A stretch of 64,000 nucleotides of DNA from Aphelocoma coerulescens (lineage: Eukaryota > Chordata > Aves > Passeriformes > Corvidae). The stretch lies in assembly GCF_041296385.1 (NCBI RefSeq), contig NW_027184078.1, positions 186,001-250,000 of the forward strand. Reading direction: 5' to 3'. Below the pieces are notes generated by a model. That model ran no database searches. It had not been told where the DNA came from and saw nothing but the letters and a program-made list of their open reading frames with translations. Below, one piece after another: positions 45,713 to 59,272 of this stretch (position 1 is its first letter; each line of letters starts with the position of its first letter). Position numbers and translations under genes: made by a program.

Positions 45713-45914
45713 CCCCCAGTCCCCCTTTTCCCCCCAATCCATATTTGCTCCTTTCTCCCACTTTTTGGCCTCAAGGAGCCCCTTTTGCACCTCTAATCCT
45801 GCTCCCAAGCCCACACATTCTTTGCACCCCAAATTTCCCCTTCTCACAACAGAAATCTCCCATTCACACCACAAATTCCTCCCAAAACCCCCAAATTCCT
45901 CCCAAAACCCCCAA

Positions 45915-46415
45915 ATCCCCTCAATGCCCCGCCCCTCCCTCGCCCCGGCCCCTCCCGTCCACCGAATTCTCCCAAATCCTGCTCTTCCCCCCCCAAAGCA
46001 CCCCGCACCCCCCCTTCTCCCTTCTCCCCTAACCCGACCTCCCCCTCACATCCCCTCCCCACCCCTCCAACCCCCCCAGGCTGCCCCACAACCACCCCGA
46101 TCCCCCCCGACCCTGCCCGGGCCCTGCCGCCAGCTGACCGCGCCTCTTCCGCTGCCTAGCGCCGCCTACCGGGGGGGAGGACCCGCGTCCCGCTGCCTTG
46201 CCAGGCGACACCGCCTGCCCGGCCGCGCTCCCTCACGGAGCACCCCCGCTGCAGCCACGCCACGCCACAGCCACACTGGCAACTCCAGCGGCGTCTCCGT
46301 GTCCCTCCCGCATCCCCCGGCCTCGCTGCCCTTGGGCACGCACCTTCCTGTTCTGCCTCATCTCCGACACGAGAGCCCTGCTCAGCCCAGCCGGCTTTCT
46401 GCCTTCTCACTTCTA
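45915..46415. promoter_or_regulatory. CpG-dense island upstream of MROH copy 3
   Basis: Counterpart of 27,060-27,560, before the exon at 47,958. It is preceded by a 20-bp tandem duplication absent from unit 1. Confidence 0.45.
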
Positions 46416-46624
46416 CTGAAATCCCTTTGCAGAAATAAAACTCCTACGATTTTCCATCTCCCCACTGTACTCTGTTTCCTCCCATCAGTTCTTGCCAAGA
46501 GGCAGTTCCCTTCCGTGGGAAGCAAGGTGATAGGAATGGGGCACGGCTTTGGATTCTCCAGGTCAGGGTCAGTGGTGTGGGCCGCCAGAGCCAACAGCGC
46601 ACAAGCGAAGCCTCTGCGTGCTGG

Positions 46625-47590
46625 CACCAGCCGAGAACTGCATGGGGAGAGCAGCTGGACTTCCAGGAGCACACGACTGGACACGGAGATTTCCAGCGGG
46701 GTGGGAAAGGCAGCACAGGAGCTGATAACTGGGGCAGGAACAAACCGGGAGGGGAGCGGGCAAACACAAGGAACCACCCAAAGCAATGGTGCAAGGACTT
46801 GCTGTGGCCATGGCAGTGTGAAGGAACAATCCAGTGTGACATTGCAGAGTCCCTCTGGGAGAAATCCCAAGGCCACAGATTTGAACTGCTGGGACTGGAG
46901 CATATTCACAGCAGCGGCTCCAGTGACTCCACGCATCCCAACTTGAGTCCCCACAGCCCCCATTCACACAGTCCCACCAGGTTTCCTCACTGCATCAACC
47001 CCAGGTTTGCCATGGCAGAGTCTCAGATGTCTTGTTCCACAAAGCCATTTATTCATGGTGCAGTAACACAGTGCGAGCTGCTGCATCTGAGCAGGACCCC
47101 GAACATAGGACAGCTGGGCTCATGTCATTTCTCCTGCCATTGTCTCTTTTCCCCTCAATTTTCCCGACCTTTTTTTTCCCCTACCTTTCCTACCATTATG
47201 TCCCCACATTTTTCTTGCTCTTTCCTCCCCTCACGTTTCCCACCATTTTTTCCTCTCCCATTTCCCACCCTTTTGTCCCCTCATGTTTGCCATTTTTTAC
47301 CTCACATTTCCAGACCTTTTTCCCCTCAGGTTTCATGCCCTTTTCCTCTCCCATTTTCCACTATTTTCTCCCCTCCTGATCCAGCCCTCTTCTCCCATCA
47401 TATTTACCGCACACAAGTCTCGCTTTTCCTCTTGATGCATCCACTCATGCTGGGTGTCTCCGGGCCCATCCCCCTCACTGTCATCACAGGCCTTGCTCTC
47501 CTTTGTTGCCAATAAGCTTTGGCAGCTCAGGGCTCTTGCTTTCTTACATTGCTGGTTTTAGTCAATTTTTCTTAATTCAACCTGTGACTT
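46625..47590 (+). repeat. Arm A, end of unit 2
   Basis: Counterpart of 27,770-28,734, with small substitutions and one extra T in a T run near 47,170. Confidence 0.7.
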
Positions 47591-47957
47591 TTCACTTTTT
47601 TGCCTGCAGTTCTCCTCTCCATCCCGCTGCAGGGGAAAGGGGAGGGGGAGTGCGAGAAGGGAGCAGCACGTGATTTGGAGTGTTTCAGTGGGAGCACCAT
47701 AGTGGGGGAACTGGGGTGTCACAAAGGGCCCCCTGTGACCCGCCACCTGCCCCTAGCAACGGCTCCCAGGGTTTGTTGACGTGGAACCAGCGCCCAGCCT
47801 GCAGTGTCCGGCAGGACAGCGACGGGACAGGACGGGAGCACGCAGCTGGAGAGAAGCCCGCTGGTTTTTGCTCACGTCTTGCCCTGCAGCAGGGAGTAAG
47901 ATATTAAACCAAACCTTCCCCCTTTCCTGTGATCATCTCATTTCTCTATTCAGTAGA

Positions 47958-50900
47958 ATGGAGAAGAGACCCCCAAGACGGCCCAGGGTGGCCTGGGGGG
48001 AGAACGGGGCTCCTCAGGAGAGCAGCTCTGCAGCGGAGCCCGCCGAGGCGACCAAGGTGCAGCCATTGCGGCCCAGTGAGTGAGGGGCCCTGTGGGACTG
48101 GGCAGGGCTGGGATCAGGTTTCCCCGGCCCAGGGGCAGCGGGGATCACAGGGGTGGGAGTGATGCCGGAGTGCTGGGGCTGCTCGGGGCAGGACACCAGC
48201 CCCGGCACAGCCTGTGCCGAGGAGGGGGAGAGCAGAGGGGCCCCAGCTGCTGCTCTGGGGCGTGGGCAGCGAGGGTCAGTGGCTGGCAAGAGGCAGTGGT
48301 GCTGTGGGATGCTGGACGTGTCCTGCCCCTCTGCCAGAGCGCTCCTCAGCCCGGGGCACTGGGCTTTGCCCCGCCGTGCTCCAGCAGGGCAGCTCCTCTG
48401 CTGGGCATCCTCCAGTCGGGAGCTGCCCGGGAAGGCAGTGCCAAGGGAGCAGGCACAGCATGGGCAGAGGGCAGATCTCCTTCCTCTGCTCTCTGCTATT
48501 GATGCACCCTCTGCAGTTTCCTTTCTCTCCCCCTCCGTTAGAGGCCTTATCCGCACAGAAAGCCATGGACTTCATCCAGGCCTTCGTCCTCAGCCCCAAA
48601 CAGGTACCCACAGCCTGCTGAATGGCAGCTGTGCCTGCACAGGGGTGCTGGCTCTGCAGAGCAGCTGCTCCCACAGGGCACTGCACCGCAAGGGCTCTGG
48701 TCCCGCTGGCTGGGTGTTCTCACTTCACGCTGCCCCGTTGTCTCTGGTCCCCAGCTCCAAGACAAGGATCTGAAGCTCAAGTTCCTTGACAGCATCTGCA
48801 CATTCTGCAGAGCTGCCAAGGATTCTGGCTTCTCCAAGGACCTGGATGAATTCTGCCACAAATACAAGCTGGGAGTAAAGATCGAGGTGAGGGGGTTCCC
48901 GGCGCTCTGGGGAAGGGAGCAAGGAGCCCCAGCAGCCTGTGAGGGCAGTGCTTGGGCAGGGCAAGGCTCTGGTGGCTCTGGGTGCTGGCAGCTGCCAGGT
49001 TGCAGCCCAGCTGTGCTCTGCAGGTGCTGCTGCAATTGGAGCCCAAGAACGAGATTTGCACGGAGGTGCGGCGGCTGGCCATGCTCGCTATTGCTGGACT
49101 GAGGTACCGGCCCATCACACCTGCAGAGCCCTGCCCAGCACTCCGTGCCCACCTGCTCATCCCTCCTGCAAGCCCAGCCCCAGTGCTGCAGGAGACCTTG
49201 AGGCGCTGCTCCCAGCACCAGTGTCCAGCTGGGCCCCTCTCTCTTTGCAGCACGCTGGGGACGGTGGCAGAGAGCAGAAGAAAACTCTTAAGACTCTGCT
49301 TCAACAGCATCTTTTTCCTTCCTCCAAGCGGGAAAATGCGCAGCCGGGAAGCGTCTCTCTATGCTCAGGTAAGTGCTGAGTGAACTGGCAGAACCTCCAG
49401 TCTGTCCAGGCTGCTCCCGACCACCCCGTGCTGCCTAAGGACCAAAGATCCAAGGCAGGCCACGGTCTCAGCTTCGCTTTCCTACCCTCATCCCTATTAC
49501 CGCCGGCCTAAGCCCTAGGGTATATCTCCGTGTCGCACAGCCACAGGGAGGAGGAGGAGAGAAGATCTGGCAGACAGGAATTGTGCAGCAAGATTGATTG
49601 ATTTAATTATTTTAAAGCTCTTTTATAGACTTTTTTCTTCATAGTCTAATTGGACAAGGATCAGCCACCCCTTGGGGGTGATTGGCTAAAATCCTAAAAC
49701 CTCCATTGTCAAAATATTTTCCTACTATACTATAAACAAGACTTTTCGAGGCTGCAGCAGTTTGGTTGTTTACATAGCTCTGCTACCTCTTCTGTGAGAG
49801 AGAAAAGTCTCTCACGGACTTAGAAAATAGCAACAAAATCCTTGCTAGCAGCAGTTTTGGATCCACACATCCCTTCATGCCTTGCCAGGCTCCAGCCACA
49901 TCCTGCAATGCCGGCTGCTCTGCCCCCAGCACACGGCCTGCTCCTGTGTCCCTCCCCTCACACTGGCACTTCAGATCAGTCTCAGAGCTCCTGAGGGAGC
50001 AGCAGAATCACGGCCACTGCTCTCTGTCATCCTTGCAGACCCTGCATGCCATGGACACCATGCTGGAGGTGATGGTGTTCAGCTCTCCTGCCTCCAAAAC
50101 CAGCAAGATGCTTCAGGACATCTTGGAGGTCTGGCCTGTGCACAGAGTGGGGGGTGAAAAGAATGTTCCTCCCTCAGGAGGGGAAGGAGCCCGGGCTTGT
50201 GTCCAGTCTTGTCCTGGCTCCTGCCAAATGAACCCTGTCCCAGCCAGAACCAGGACATTCCCCCAGTGCTGTGCAGGCAAGAGCGCGCTGCGGGGAGGGT
50301 GCCCAGCTGGCCTGGGGAAGCAGAGGCTGGCCCCAGGCGCTGCTGGAGCACAAGGAGCAGAGGGCAGCCCCTGCCTTCCTTGCTGCCCACCAGCTTTGCC
50401 TGGGGCCTTTGTGCCAGGCCTGCCAGGGCCCCCAGGGACAGGATCCCCCCTGCAGGCTTTGCCTGAGGGCACAGGAAGTCTGGAGGGACGGTGCAAGTGT
50501 CTCTCATGAGCGCGGCCCTGCCACTGCTGCTGCTGGAGTGGGCGTCTGCTCACGGGGCTCACCTGCAGCTTCTCTCTTCCCAGGTTCTGCTGGACTACTG
50601 CCTTTATGACACAGTGGCTGTGCAGGAGAGGGTCATGGGCAGGGTCAGGCTGCTGAGCCATTTGCTGGCCGACTCTTCCACTGTGCAGGTAAGGACCGGC
50701 CACCCTCCAGCCAGGCCATCTCCCCATCCCTGTGCCCTGGCACAGCCACAACTGCAAGGTGCCTGCAAGGCCTCAGCTGCCCACCCTCAGACCTTCTGCT
50801 CTTCTGCCTGCCTCCCCCAGGCTGGCCAAACTGAGGACGGCGGTGCTGCCAGCAGCCAGGTCCAGATCCCAGTGCTCGGGAAGCTGCTGGGCCATCTGTT

Positions 50901-52474
50901 TTTCAAGTTATTCAGGAAAGAAGAAACCAGCTGGATGGCACTGGATATTCTCTGCTTCCTCTTCACATTCCTCTCTGAGCAGAAATGTAAGAGAAGCTGT
51001 GGTGGGCGGCATCCCCCGTGCACCACCACATGCCCACATACAGCTGCTTGTCTTCCTGGGCTTTGCGAAGGCCCCTTGTTGTGCTTGGTGCAGGTGGCAC
51101 CATGTCCCCAGCACTGCTGTCACCTCCGCTCCTGCCCCACACTCTCTGCCAGCCTCATGATGCTCCCGTGTAGCCGAGCTGCTCCTCCCAGCAGGACTCA
51201 GCCACACCCCACCCCTTCCCCATGTCCCCTGGAGAGCTCGTGTCCTGCCCTGCCACACTCCAGCCCCGCAAGCCCTTCCCCCTGAGCAGTATTGCAGCCA
51301 CGGTGTAACGGGGAGCTGCATGCAGAGCTCCAGGGGCTCGGAGCTTCCCAGGCCAGCTTCCCTGGGTACGGACACTGGAGGCAGCTCCCCCTTTCCACCA
51401 GTGCCCACCATCTCCTCCCGTGACCGACTGCTCCCCAGCCATTCCTGCATCCGAACGCTTGTCAGGGTTGGGTCGGCTGCTGGCACAGCGGCTGTGTCTC
51501 AGCCACACATTTGTGTCTTTCCTCTCTTTAGGTGCCACACCGGCAGCAGTTTGTGCCCAGCTCCCAGCATACTGGGAATCTGAGATCACCTCCCTGCTGG
51601 ATACGCCCAGCACCTGGAGAGTTCAGGTAACCAGCCCTCCCCTTGGCTGGGCCTCCCATCTGTGGCATCAGCAGGGAATTGGTGTGCGCAAAGGGGCGCA
51701 GAATCAGCGGGGCTGTCCCTGGTGAGAGGCTTCCTGCTGTCCCCGAGCAGGGAACACTGCGGTGTCCCAGCAGCAGCAGAAGCCGCAGCTCCAGCCCTGC
51801 TGGCCACCAGCGAGCCCCTGGTCTCCGTAGGGCCCGTGCCCCATGCCTGAGAGCCCAGCCCTCCTCCCTGCCCCGGGGCCCTCCTCATCCTCCCCTGCAT
51901 AGGAACTGTGGGCACTGCTGCCAGCTTTCCTGCGGCCACTGCCGCCAGCACTGCCCGGCACCTCTGGCCAGGGCTGCTCACACTGCCCAGCCGAGCAGAA
52001 GCCTTTGGGCACTGGCTGGCACTGGCCTCCACTCCCTTCCTTCCTGCCACAGGCCTTTGGGAGATACCTCAGGCCAACTGAGAGGACGGGCATCGTCCTT
52101 GCGGCCATCGAGATCCTGGGACACTCCAGCCTCCTGGACAAGAAGGCACCCAAGGAGTTTCTGGAGGTGGCCATGGAATTCCCTGAGCTGTGGCTGATGG
52201 ATGTAAGTGGCCTGTGGCTGGATTGGCCTGCCCTTGAGCCCTGTCAGGTTCCTGCCTCCCTCCCAAAGCCTGGATTGGGGGATGCCCAAAACTACCTTGA
52301 TGCAGCAGAGAGGGTGTAAGGATCCCGCTTCTGACACCCGAAGAACGGTAGGATCTGGTCATCAAAAGATGCCTCGGCCAAAATTAAGGTGCAATCAAGA
52401 CCATATGCCAAGGTCAACAGTACGGATTTCATTTAAGAGTAAATGGGAGATCGAGAGAGAGGGGGAATGAGAAA

Positions 52475-52509
<35 letters not shown>

Positions 52510-55500
52510 TACATAGAAAGATTGTCACCTGCACATGGGTCCCTGCGGCATCCCAGGACACGGCAGCACCACCTTCACCTGTGTTCCCTCCAGGTGCCAA
52601 AAATTGTGAGACACATCTTTGCATACTATGATGAAACAAATGCAGCAACCGCTCACAGCTTTCCCATAATGTTTGTCCTGATGGCCAGTAAGTGGCCTCG
52701 GCGAGTCGTCACAACAGCTCTGAAGGTCGCACCAATATTCAGGTACTGGCCCTGACCGCCCAGAGGGCTTGTTCCCTGTGGGGAGAGGGACCCCGAGACT
52801 CTCTGGCTGCCAGACACAAGAACACTGCAGCACCCCCAAAGCAAGCGGGGCCCTCCATCCCACCATGCTTCCCAGCCCAGGCCCACAGCAGCCAAAGCCG
52901 GCTGGGCCAGCCCAGAGCCAGCACGCTGCTCCCAGTCCCACCGGGAACACCCCGTCAGCCATGTCCACCTGCCCAGGCTGGGCCCCTGCGCACCCCAAGT
53001 CCTGCAGGGCTGGCCCAGGCCACGCTGCAGTGGCCGAGGCAGCCCTGCTGACAGCGCTCTGCCTTGCAGCGACAAAGTCTGTCTGTGGAAGGCAATGTTC
53101 TCCGTGCGCCAGACTCTGGAGCAGGTTTTGAAGGAGCTGCACATCAAACTGCAGGGCCGGCACAAGGACATCTTCACACAGCAGGAGAAGTCCTGCCTCA
53201 CGTTCTTGGCTGTGAGTCATCAGGAAAAGCCCACATGGCCTTGCTCTCAGCTGCTGGTGGGAAGCGGGAGCTGAGCCAGGACAGCCCTGCCAGCTCTGCC
53301 CGGGCTCTCTTCTGCTTTCTTCCAGATGCTGGCCTCTGATGATGTACAAGAAGAGGAAATGGGTCCACTGTACAATGACCTGGATCTTCTGAGGTGTCCA
53401 AGAATAGAAATGGTCTCGCTGGTGCTCAGGGCCCTTGTGACGCTGTCGGAGAGAGCCGAGACGGTGAGCAGGCTGCTCTCAGGGGCAGACATGTGGCACC
53501 TGGACTCTGAGGCCTCGGGGAAGGTGGTGGCTTGGCCTGGTCTGCGAGTCAGGTGCTGGGGTGACTGCTCCAAACGCCCTGCCTGCCATGGGATGGCCTG
53601 GAGGCTGCCTGGGGAGCTGACCAGGCCCAGAAGTTCTCATGGAATGGAAACTGTCTTTCATACAGGCAAGAAAAATGAAGGGCCTCCTGTCTGAGTTGCT
53701 GAAATTCCTGTGGCATCGGTCGGGGGACGTTTCACTGATGGCCGTGGACATCGTCCGAAATGTGCTGGGGCACCTGAAAAAGAGAGAGGCCAGCACCATG
53801 GCTGTGATGGTGGTGCCGAGGCTCTGGTGCCTCTTTGACGCGGTAAGGCTGATGTGGGAACGCTCCCCATGGCTTCATCCATGGGTGGATTCTGAGCCTT
53901 GCAGCCCAGCACAGCTTCTACCCACTCTGGGCTGTGACCCCGGAGCATCGCCCCTCACCTCAGGCACCTCAGCTCAGCCCCTCCTGGCCGCGGGCAGGGA
54001 GCCGCTGTGTGCAAAGCTCACCTTTCCTCCTTCCTACCAGAAGGAAGACTGTGTGCGGGAGCACTCCATCTGCCTCTTCAGAGACCTGCTGGGCAAAACG
54101 GACTGGAAGAACCAGGCGGTCATGAAGAAATATGCCTGGAAGGCCCTGGTCCAGCTCCTCCTTCACATGAGTGACCAGGCCCGCAGCGTGGCCAAGGTAC
54201 CCATGTCCAGGCTGAGCACTGACCAAGAGAGGGGTGGCTGACACCCCCTGGGGGGTCCCGAGCATCAGGACAAGGGGTGCTGGCAGCCGGCAGCGTTCCC
54301 CCAGCACAGCCCCTGGGAACCAGCGCCAGCAGGGCCGGACAAGCTGGCACGGCCATTTCCAACCTCTGCCCTGCCTGCTCCAGCAGGGCTCGGCAGCAGC
54401 CCCGCACCACCGAGGCCTGGACACGTGTGTCCCCAAAGGCTTCTCAGCTGTCCCCACAGGTGTCCCTGCAGGGCTTTGCACCTCAATCCCTGCTGCCCAG
54501 GCCTGTCCCCAAGAGACCCCTGGATGCTTTGCGAGGGCATGTCCCAGCTTCCTAAGGGCACGGTCACCTTAGGAACAAAGCCCAGGACTCCTTCCACAGG
54601 CAGGCCCTGGTGCCACCTCCCAGCTTCTGTCCCACAGGCATCTGCAGAAGCCGTCCTGGCTATAGCAGAGCTCCTCAAGTGGAAAGAGCTCAAGCAGCTG
54701 GCGCAGACGGAGCAGACGTGGAGGATGGGCGAGTGCTTGGTGAGGACGAGACCCAGGCTGGGCGAGGGCTGCCCACAACACCGTGCCGGGGCTGTGAGCC
54801 CTGCAGCTGGGCCTCCCCTGGGCTGTTGTTGCCCAGAGCACCCAGCCTGGAGCTGCACCCTTGCTCCTGTCTTGAGAATTGGAGCCTCCTCCAGGCCCAT
54901 GTGCCCTCAATGCCCCCAGCATGAGGGAGGGCTCTGAGCCACGGGGGTGCTGCCAGGAGGGGCTGATCTGGCCAGCTGGGGCCCTCTGAGTATTGCCCAC
55001 ACCCTTGTGCTCCCTGCAGTTGGCCAAGGACAGCAGCAGGGCCGAACAGTTTGTGTTGGACAGCCAGCCCTACCTGGAGAGCCCTCAGGCCCCCATGCGA
55101 GAGGCGGCCCTCAGGTTCATTGGTGAGTCCCAGTCCCCAGGTCCCTCTTTGGGCAGCCTGGCCCCATCCCCCAGCCCTGGGGCTGCCACGGGCAGGGCCT
55201 CGGCCTCCCTGTGCCCCCCTGCCAACACAGGTGGCTTTGGTGGCCACCTTGCCAGTGCCACCCTCGGGCTGCTGAGGGGGTCAGGCAGGGCCAGGGGCCA
55301 CGCTGCTGGGAGCACACTGGGGAGCAGGGGCTGACGGAGCTCTGTGCCCAGGGCTGGCTGCGCGGCACCTGACAGAGCAGAGTGAGGACACCGTGGCTGA
55401 GGTTCTCTGGGGTGAGTGGGGAGCCAGGGCTCAGGGGAGCTGAGGCGTCTCTGCACACACGGGGGCTCATCTGGGCTCTCCTTCTGTCGTAGAATTTGAC

Positions 55501-55632
55501 AGACTGCAAGCAGGAGACAAGGATCCCGCCATCTGTTCCCTGGCAGCTCAGACCAGCTTGGTCCTGAAGTCTCCAAGGAAGCAGCGAAGATCAGGATTCT
55601 CCCTGCGCGTGCTGTGCTGCTGGTGCCGCTGA
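47958..55632 (+). CDS. MROH family gene, copy 3
   Basis: The structure is the same again. Exons 1-10 are displaced by 37,675 bp from copy 1 and exons 11-19 by 37,679 bp. The frame is intact with 760 residues. Nine residues differ from copy 1: Arg to Leu and Glu to Val in exon 3, Leu to Ala in exon 5, Ala to Thr in exon 10, Gln to His in exon 12, Ile to Val in exon 16, Trp to Leu in exon 17, Leu to Phe and Ala to Val in exon 19. There are three silent changes. The Glu/Val codon differs at two bases and the Leu/Ala codon at all three, which is unusual for copies this similar. A CpG-dense island lies upstream at about 45,915-46,415. Confidence 0.85.
49505..49865 (-). mobile_element. Probable LTR fragment in MROH intron 5, copy 3
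   Basis: This is the counterpart of the AT-rich block in intron 5 of copies 1 and 2, with a few substitutions. Confidence 0.4.
52476..52506. repeat. (AC)n microsatellite, MROH intron 10, copy 3
   Basis: There are fifteen AC units plus one A, followed by an extra TA not seen in the other copies. Confidence 0.9.
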
Positions 55633-55933
55633 GCAGAGAGGGACCTTGATGTAAGGCTTGGCAGGGACACACACTCAAACACCTGCTGACTGATCAGGTG
55701 TGGAAAGGATGCCCTGGCTTTCTAAGGTCCTTCTCAAAGCGCAAGCCGGCGTTTCCATGACTGCTGACTCTGCCATTGCCGTGACCAGTAGGGACCCATT
55801 CCCCCCAGCCCCTGAGCATGGCGTGAGGTGGTCTAGAATAAGCCCAGGGTCATGGCCAGTCCCCTCCTGGCTCCTGTCAAATGGCTCAGCTGCTGGCCCT
55901 CAGCCCTTCTGCTCTTCTGCCTGCCTCCCCCAG

Positions 55934-56287
55934 GCTGGTCAAAATGAGGACAGAGGTGCTGCCTGTGGAGAGATGCAGATCCCAGGCCTGGGGAAGCTGC
56001 TGGCACATCCATTCAAGTTGCTCAAGAGAGAAGAGACCACTTTATGGCTCTGGATGCTCTCTGCGCCCACTTCAAGTTCATCTGTCAGCAGAAAGGTAAG
56101 AGAAGCTGTGGTGGGCTGCATCCCTGCGCACAGCCGCATCCCCCCGATGCATCTGCTTGTCTTCCCGGCCTTGCAATGGCCCCTTCTGTGCAGACACGAG
56201 GCTCATGTGGGCTCTGCTTCTGTCCCAGAACTTGAAATACTGCGGGCCAGAGAGAAGGATCCTGGGCGCTCAGACCTGCCTGCCTAA
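55934..56287 (+). pseudogene. MROH scar, unit 3
   Basis: This is the copy of the unit 1 scar 37,679 bp downstream, with the same joint and a few substitutions. Confidence 0.8.
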
Positions 56288-56343
56288 AATCCTGGGAGAG
56301 GAGTCGGTGTGGCTGGATCCAAGCCCAGCCACTGACCTGTCCA

Positions 56344-56569
56344 AACTCTGTATATAGTTCTAGAAAGTTAATTACCTTCTATATATAATTTTTATAAGTA
56401 AACCATATCTATAAATTATATATTTTATAAATAGATATAAGATATGAAAATTTTGAGTAAATAAAATATATAAATTATATCTATTATGTCATGTATATAA
56501 TGTACATATATTATGAATATATATTATATATATTCGCTATATATAGAGATTAGCTTTTCAAATAAAATA
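56344..56569. repeat. AT-rich low-complexity block, unit 3
   Basis: Counterpart of 18,665-18,890, with the same variants as unit 2. Confidence 0.7.
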
Positions 56570-56663
56570 AACAATGACTTGAAATCGATTACAGGAATGA
56601 TAGTGACTGCAGCACACAGCTCTATCTATGAGTATAGTGCACCATTTTTGAAGCAATATGGAA

Positions 56664-57907
56664 GCAATTATGTTAAAGCTAGCAGACTTGGGAGGAAAAG
56701 CGAGAATTGTGGGTGGGAAATGTGAGGAGGAAAGGGTGGGAAATGTGCGGGCACAAAATGGTGGGAAATATGAGGGGACAAAATGGTGGGGAAACATGAG
56801 GGGAGAAAAGGGCGGGAAACGTGAGGGGAGAAAAGGGCGGGAAACGTGAGGGGAGAAAAGGGCGGGAAACGTGAGGGGAGAAAAGGGCGGGAAACGTTAG
56901 AGGAGAAAAGGACCGGAAATGCAATGCAAAAAGGCACAGGACTCTTGAGCAAAAAGGATGGGAAATGAGAGGAAGAAAGAGTGCGAAACATAGGGAGAAA
57001 AGGTGAGAAACATGAGGGAAAGCATGATGGCAAATGTGAGGGGACAAAAGGGCAGGAAGTGTGAAGGGAAAAAATGGTAGGAAATGTGAGGGAGGGAAAA
57101 AATGTGGAAAATGACAGGAGAGAAAAGAGCAGGAAATGTGAGAGGGAAGAGATGGGAAACGCGAGGAGAAAAAGATGGGAAATGGGAGGAATCATGGCTG
57201 TGAAACATAAGGGCAAAAAAGGCCGGAAACATGAGGCCAAAAATGATGGGAAATGTGAGGGGATGGAAAAGCAGGGAGCATGAGAGAAAAAGAGGTGGGG
57301 AACTTGAGGGGAAAAGGGTGGGAAATGTGAATAAAAACGGGAAAATGGAGGGACAAATGACCTGAGCCCAGGGGTGCTTTGTTTGGGGTCCTGCTTGGAT
57401 TCAGCAGCTCGAGCTTGCACTGTGTTACTGCACCGTGAATAAATGGCTTTGTGGAACAAGACATCTGAGACTCTGCCATAGCAAACCTGGGGCTGAAGCA
57501 GTGAGGAAACCTGGTGGGACTGTGTGAGCAGGGACGCGTTGGGTCACTGGAGCTGCTGCCGCTGTGAAGGGGCTCCAGTCCCAGCAGTTCAAATCTGTGC
57601 CCTTGGAGGTTCTCCCAGAGAGACTCAACAAGGTCACACTGGATCAGTTCCTTAACACTGCCATGGCCACAGCACGTCCTTGCACCATTGCTTTGGGTGC
57701 TTCCCTCTTTGCCCACTCCCCTCAGAGTTTGTCCCTGTCCCAGTTATCAGCTCCTGTGCTGCCTTTCCCACTCCATTGGAAATCTCCAATCACACAATTG
57801 TGTGTGCTCGGAACCCGAGCTGCTCTCCTCACACAGTTCTCGGGTGGTCTCAGCACACAGGGACAGGTGGGCTCAGGTCCCTGGGACAAGGGCCCCACGC
57901 CATGAAG
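56664..57907 (-). repeat. Arm B, unit 3
   Basis: Counterpart of the unit 1 arm. It carries one more near-perfect 25-bp unit (about 56,800-56,895) than unit 2, so this block varies in copy number. Confidence 0.7.
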
Positions 57908-57915
57908 CTCCATCA

Positions 57916-59058
57916 TGAATGAGCTTGGGATTGGGGGTCCCGGGGGAGGTTTGGGGGTCTCAAGTGAGAGGGTCTGCAGTGGTTCAAGGTGAGGGGCTCT
58001 GGGGATCCTGGAGGGAGGTTGAGGATCCCCATTGGATTTGGGGGTCCCAGGGGCTTTTTGAGGTGTTCCAGAAGGTGGTTGAGTGGCCCCAAGGGCATCT
58101 GGGGGGCTGAGGAGGGGGAGAATTGGGGGTTCAAGAAGGTGTTTGGGGGACACTGGAGGGGGATTGGGGATCCCAGGGAACCACCCAGTCTGGGTGGACT
58201 TGGGGGGGTGGCTCCAGGGGGGGAAGTTCAGGCAGGGTTCAGAAAGGGAGGGTGGTGGGAGTTTGGGGGTCTGGGGTGGGTTTAGGGCTACCAGCGAAGG
58301 CTACAGGGGTCCCAGAGGAGGGCTTGGGGGATCCCAGAGAGGAGTTTGGTGGGTGCCAGGGGGGGGTTTTGGGAGTTTCAGAGCCTCCCAAGTTATGTGA
58401 CTCCCCAGTCTGAGAACTCACAATTATCATCTCCCTCAAATTGTAAGCCCCCAGTCGTGTGACCCTCAAGGAATTTGACCCCAAGACAGAAACCAAAAAC
58501 TCATGGAACTCCCCAAAATCTGAACCCCATTCCCATGATCCCCCCAAGTTGTGACCCTGAAATCTGAGCCCCTACAAATTGTGACCCCCAAAATCTGACC
58601 CCCCAAGTCATGTCATTCCACACAAAATGAGAGACCCATCATGTGAGTGTCTAATCTGCTCCCCCAGGGCTGTGTGACTCCCCCACTCCTACGACACCCC
58701 CAAGTCATGGCACCCCCCCAGTCTGAGCCCCCACCAGTCTGAGTCCCCCACTCTGAGCTCACCCAACTCCCCAACATCTCACCCCCATTCCCATCACCCT
58801 CCAAATTGCATCATCCCCCATTCTGAGCACCCCCCAAGCCCTGTGGCCCCCTCAAACCTGACCCCTCCCATTCCCACCTATACCCAAAATCTGAACCCCC
58901 TCAAATCGTGCAACTCCCTCACACTCCCACCCCCTCAAAATCCCCTGCCTCAATTCCCCCAGGGTCCTGCCCCCACCACCTCCAAAATATCCCCAACCCC
59001 CCCTTGAGCCCTCACAACCCCCTCCTTGCTTAAAAAACACACGCAGAGCTTCAGAAAT
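57916..59058. repeat. G-rich to C-rich switch block, unit 3
   Basis: Counterpart of 20,190-21,330. The G-quadruplex-type tract is at about 58,246-58,287, and a G run near 58,360 is two bases longer than in the other units. Confidence 0.7.
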
Positions 59059-59067
59059 GATAAAAAG

Positions 59068-59268
59068 CTCTCGCCAACACCCACGACTGCAACGTAGGAA
59101 TGATGCACGGTCCCCAGTCGTGGTATAACTGGAAACATTTATTAAAAGTCCACATAGCTTTTATTATATTTTCACTACTTGAGAACACAATCTTATAGAG
59201 CATGCACAGAAAGCAGGGCTGAAAAGCTCAAGCCCAAGGAAGGCTTATGAGCCTTCGTCCAAAACGAC
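59068..59268 (-). mobile_element. 3' LTR portion of minus-strand ERV, unit 3
   Basis: Counterpart of the unit 1 LTR portion, nearly identical. Confidence 0.6.
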
Positions 59269-59272
59269 CACC

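Larger units (their letters stand above)
28735..47590 (+). repeat. Tandem array unit 2 (about 18.86 kb)
   Basis: This is the second complete copy of the unit. It is about 37 bp longer than unit 1. One visible cause is a 20-bp tandem duplication in the C-rich stretch near 45,886-45,906; others are one or two extra minisatellite units in arm B and small single-base indels. The RT deletion junction at 44,466 is the same as in unit 1. Confidence 0.95.

Noticed and set aside
46577..47515. A 312-codon plus-strand frame over arm A in unit 2.
   Set aside because: In unit 1 the corresponding region is split between frames, and the sequence is interspersed repeat plus minisatellite.
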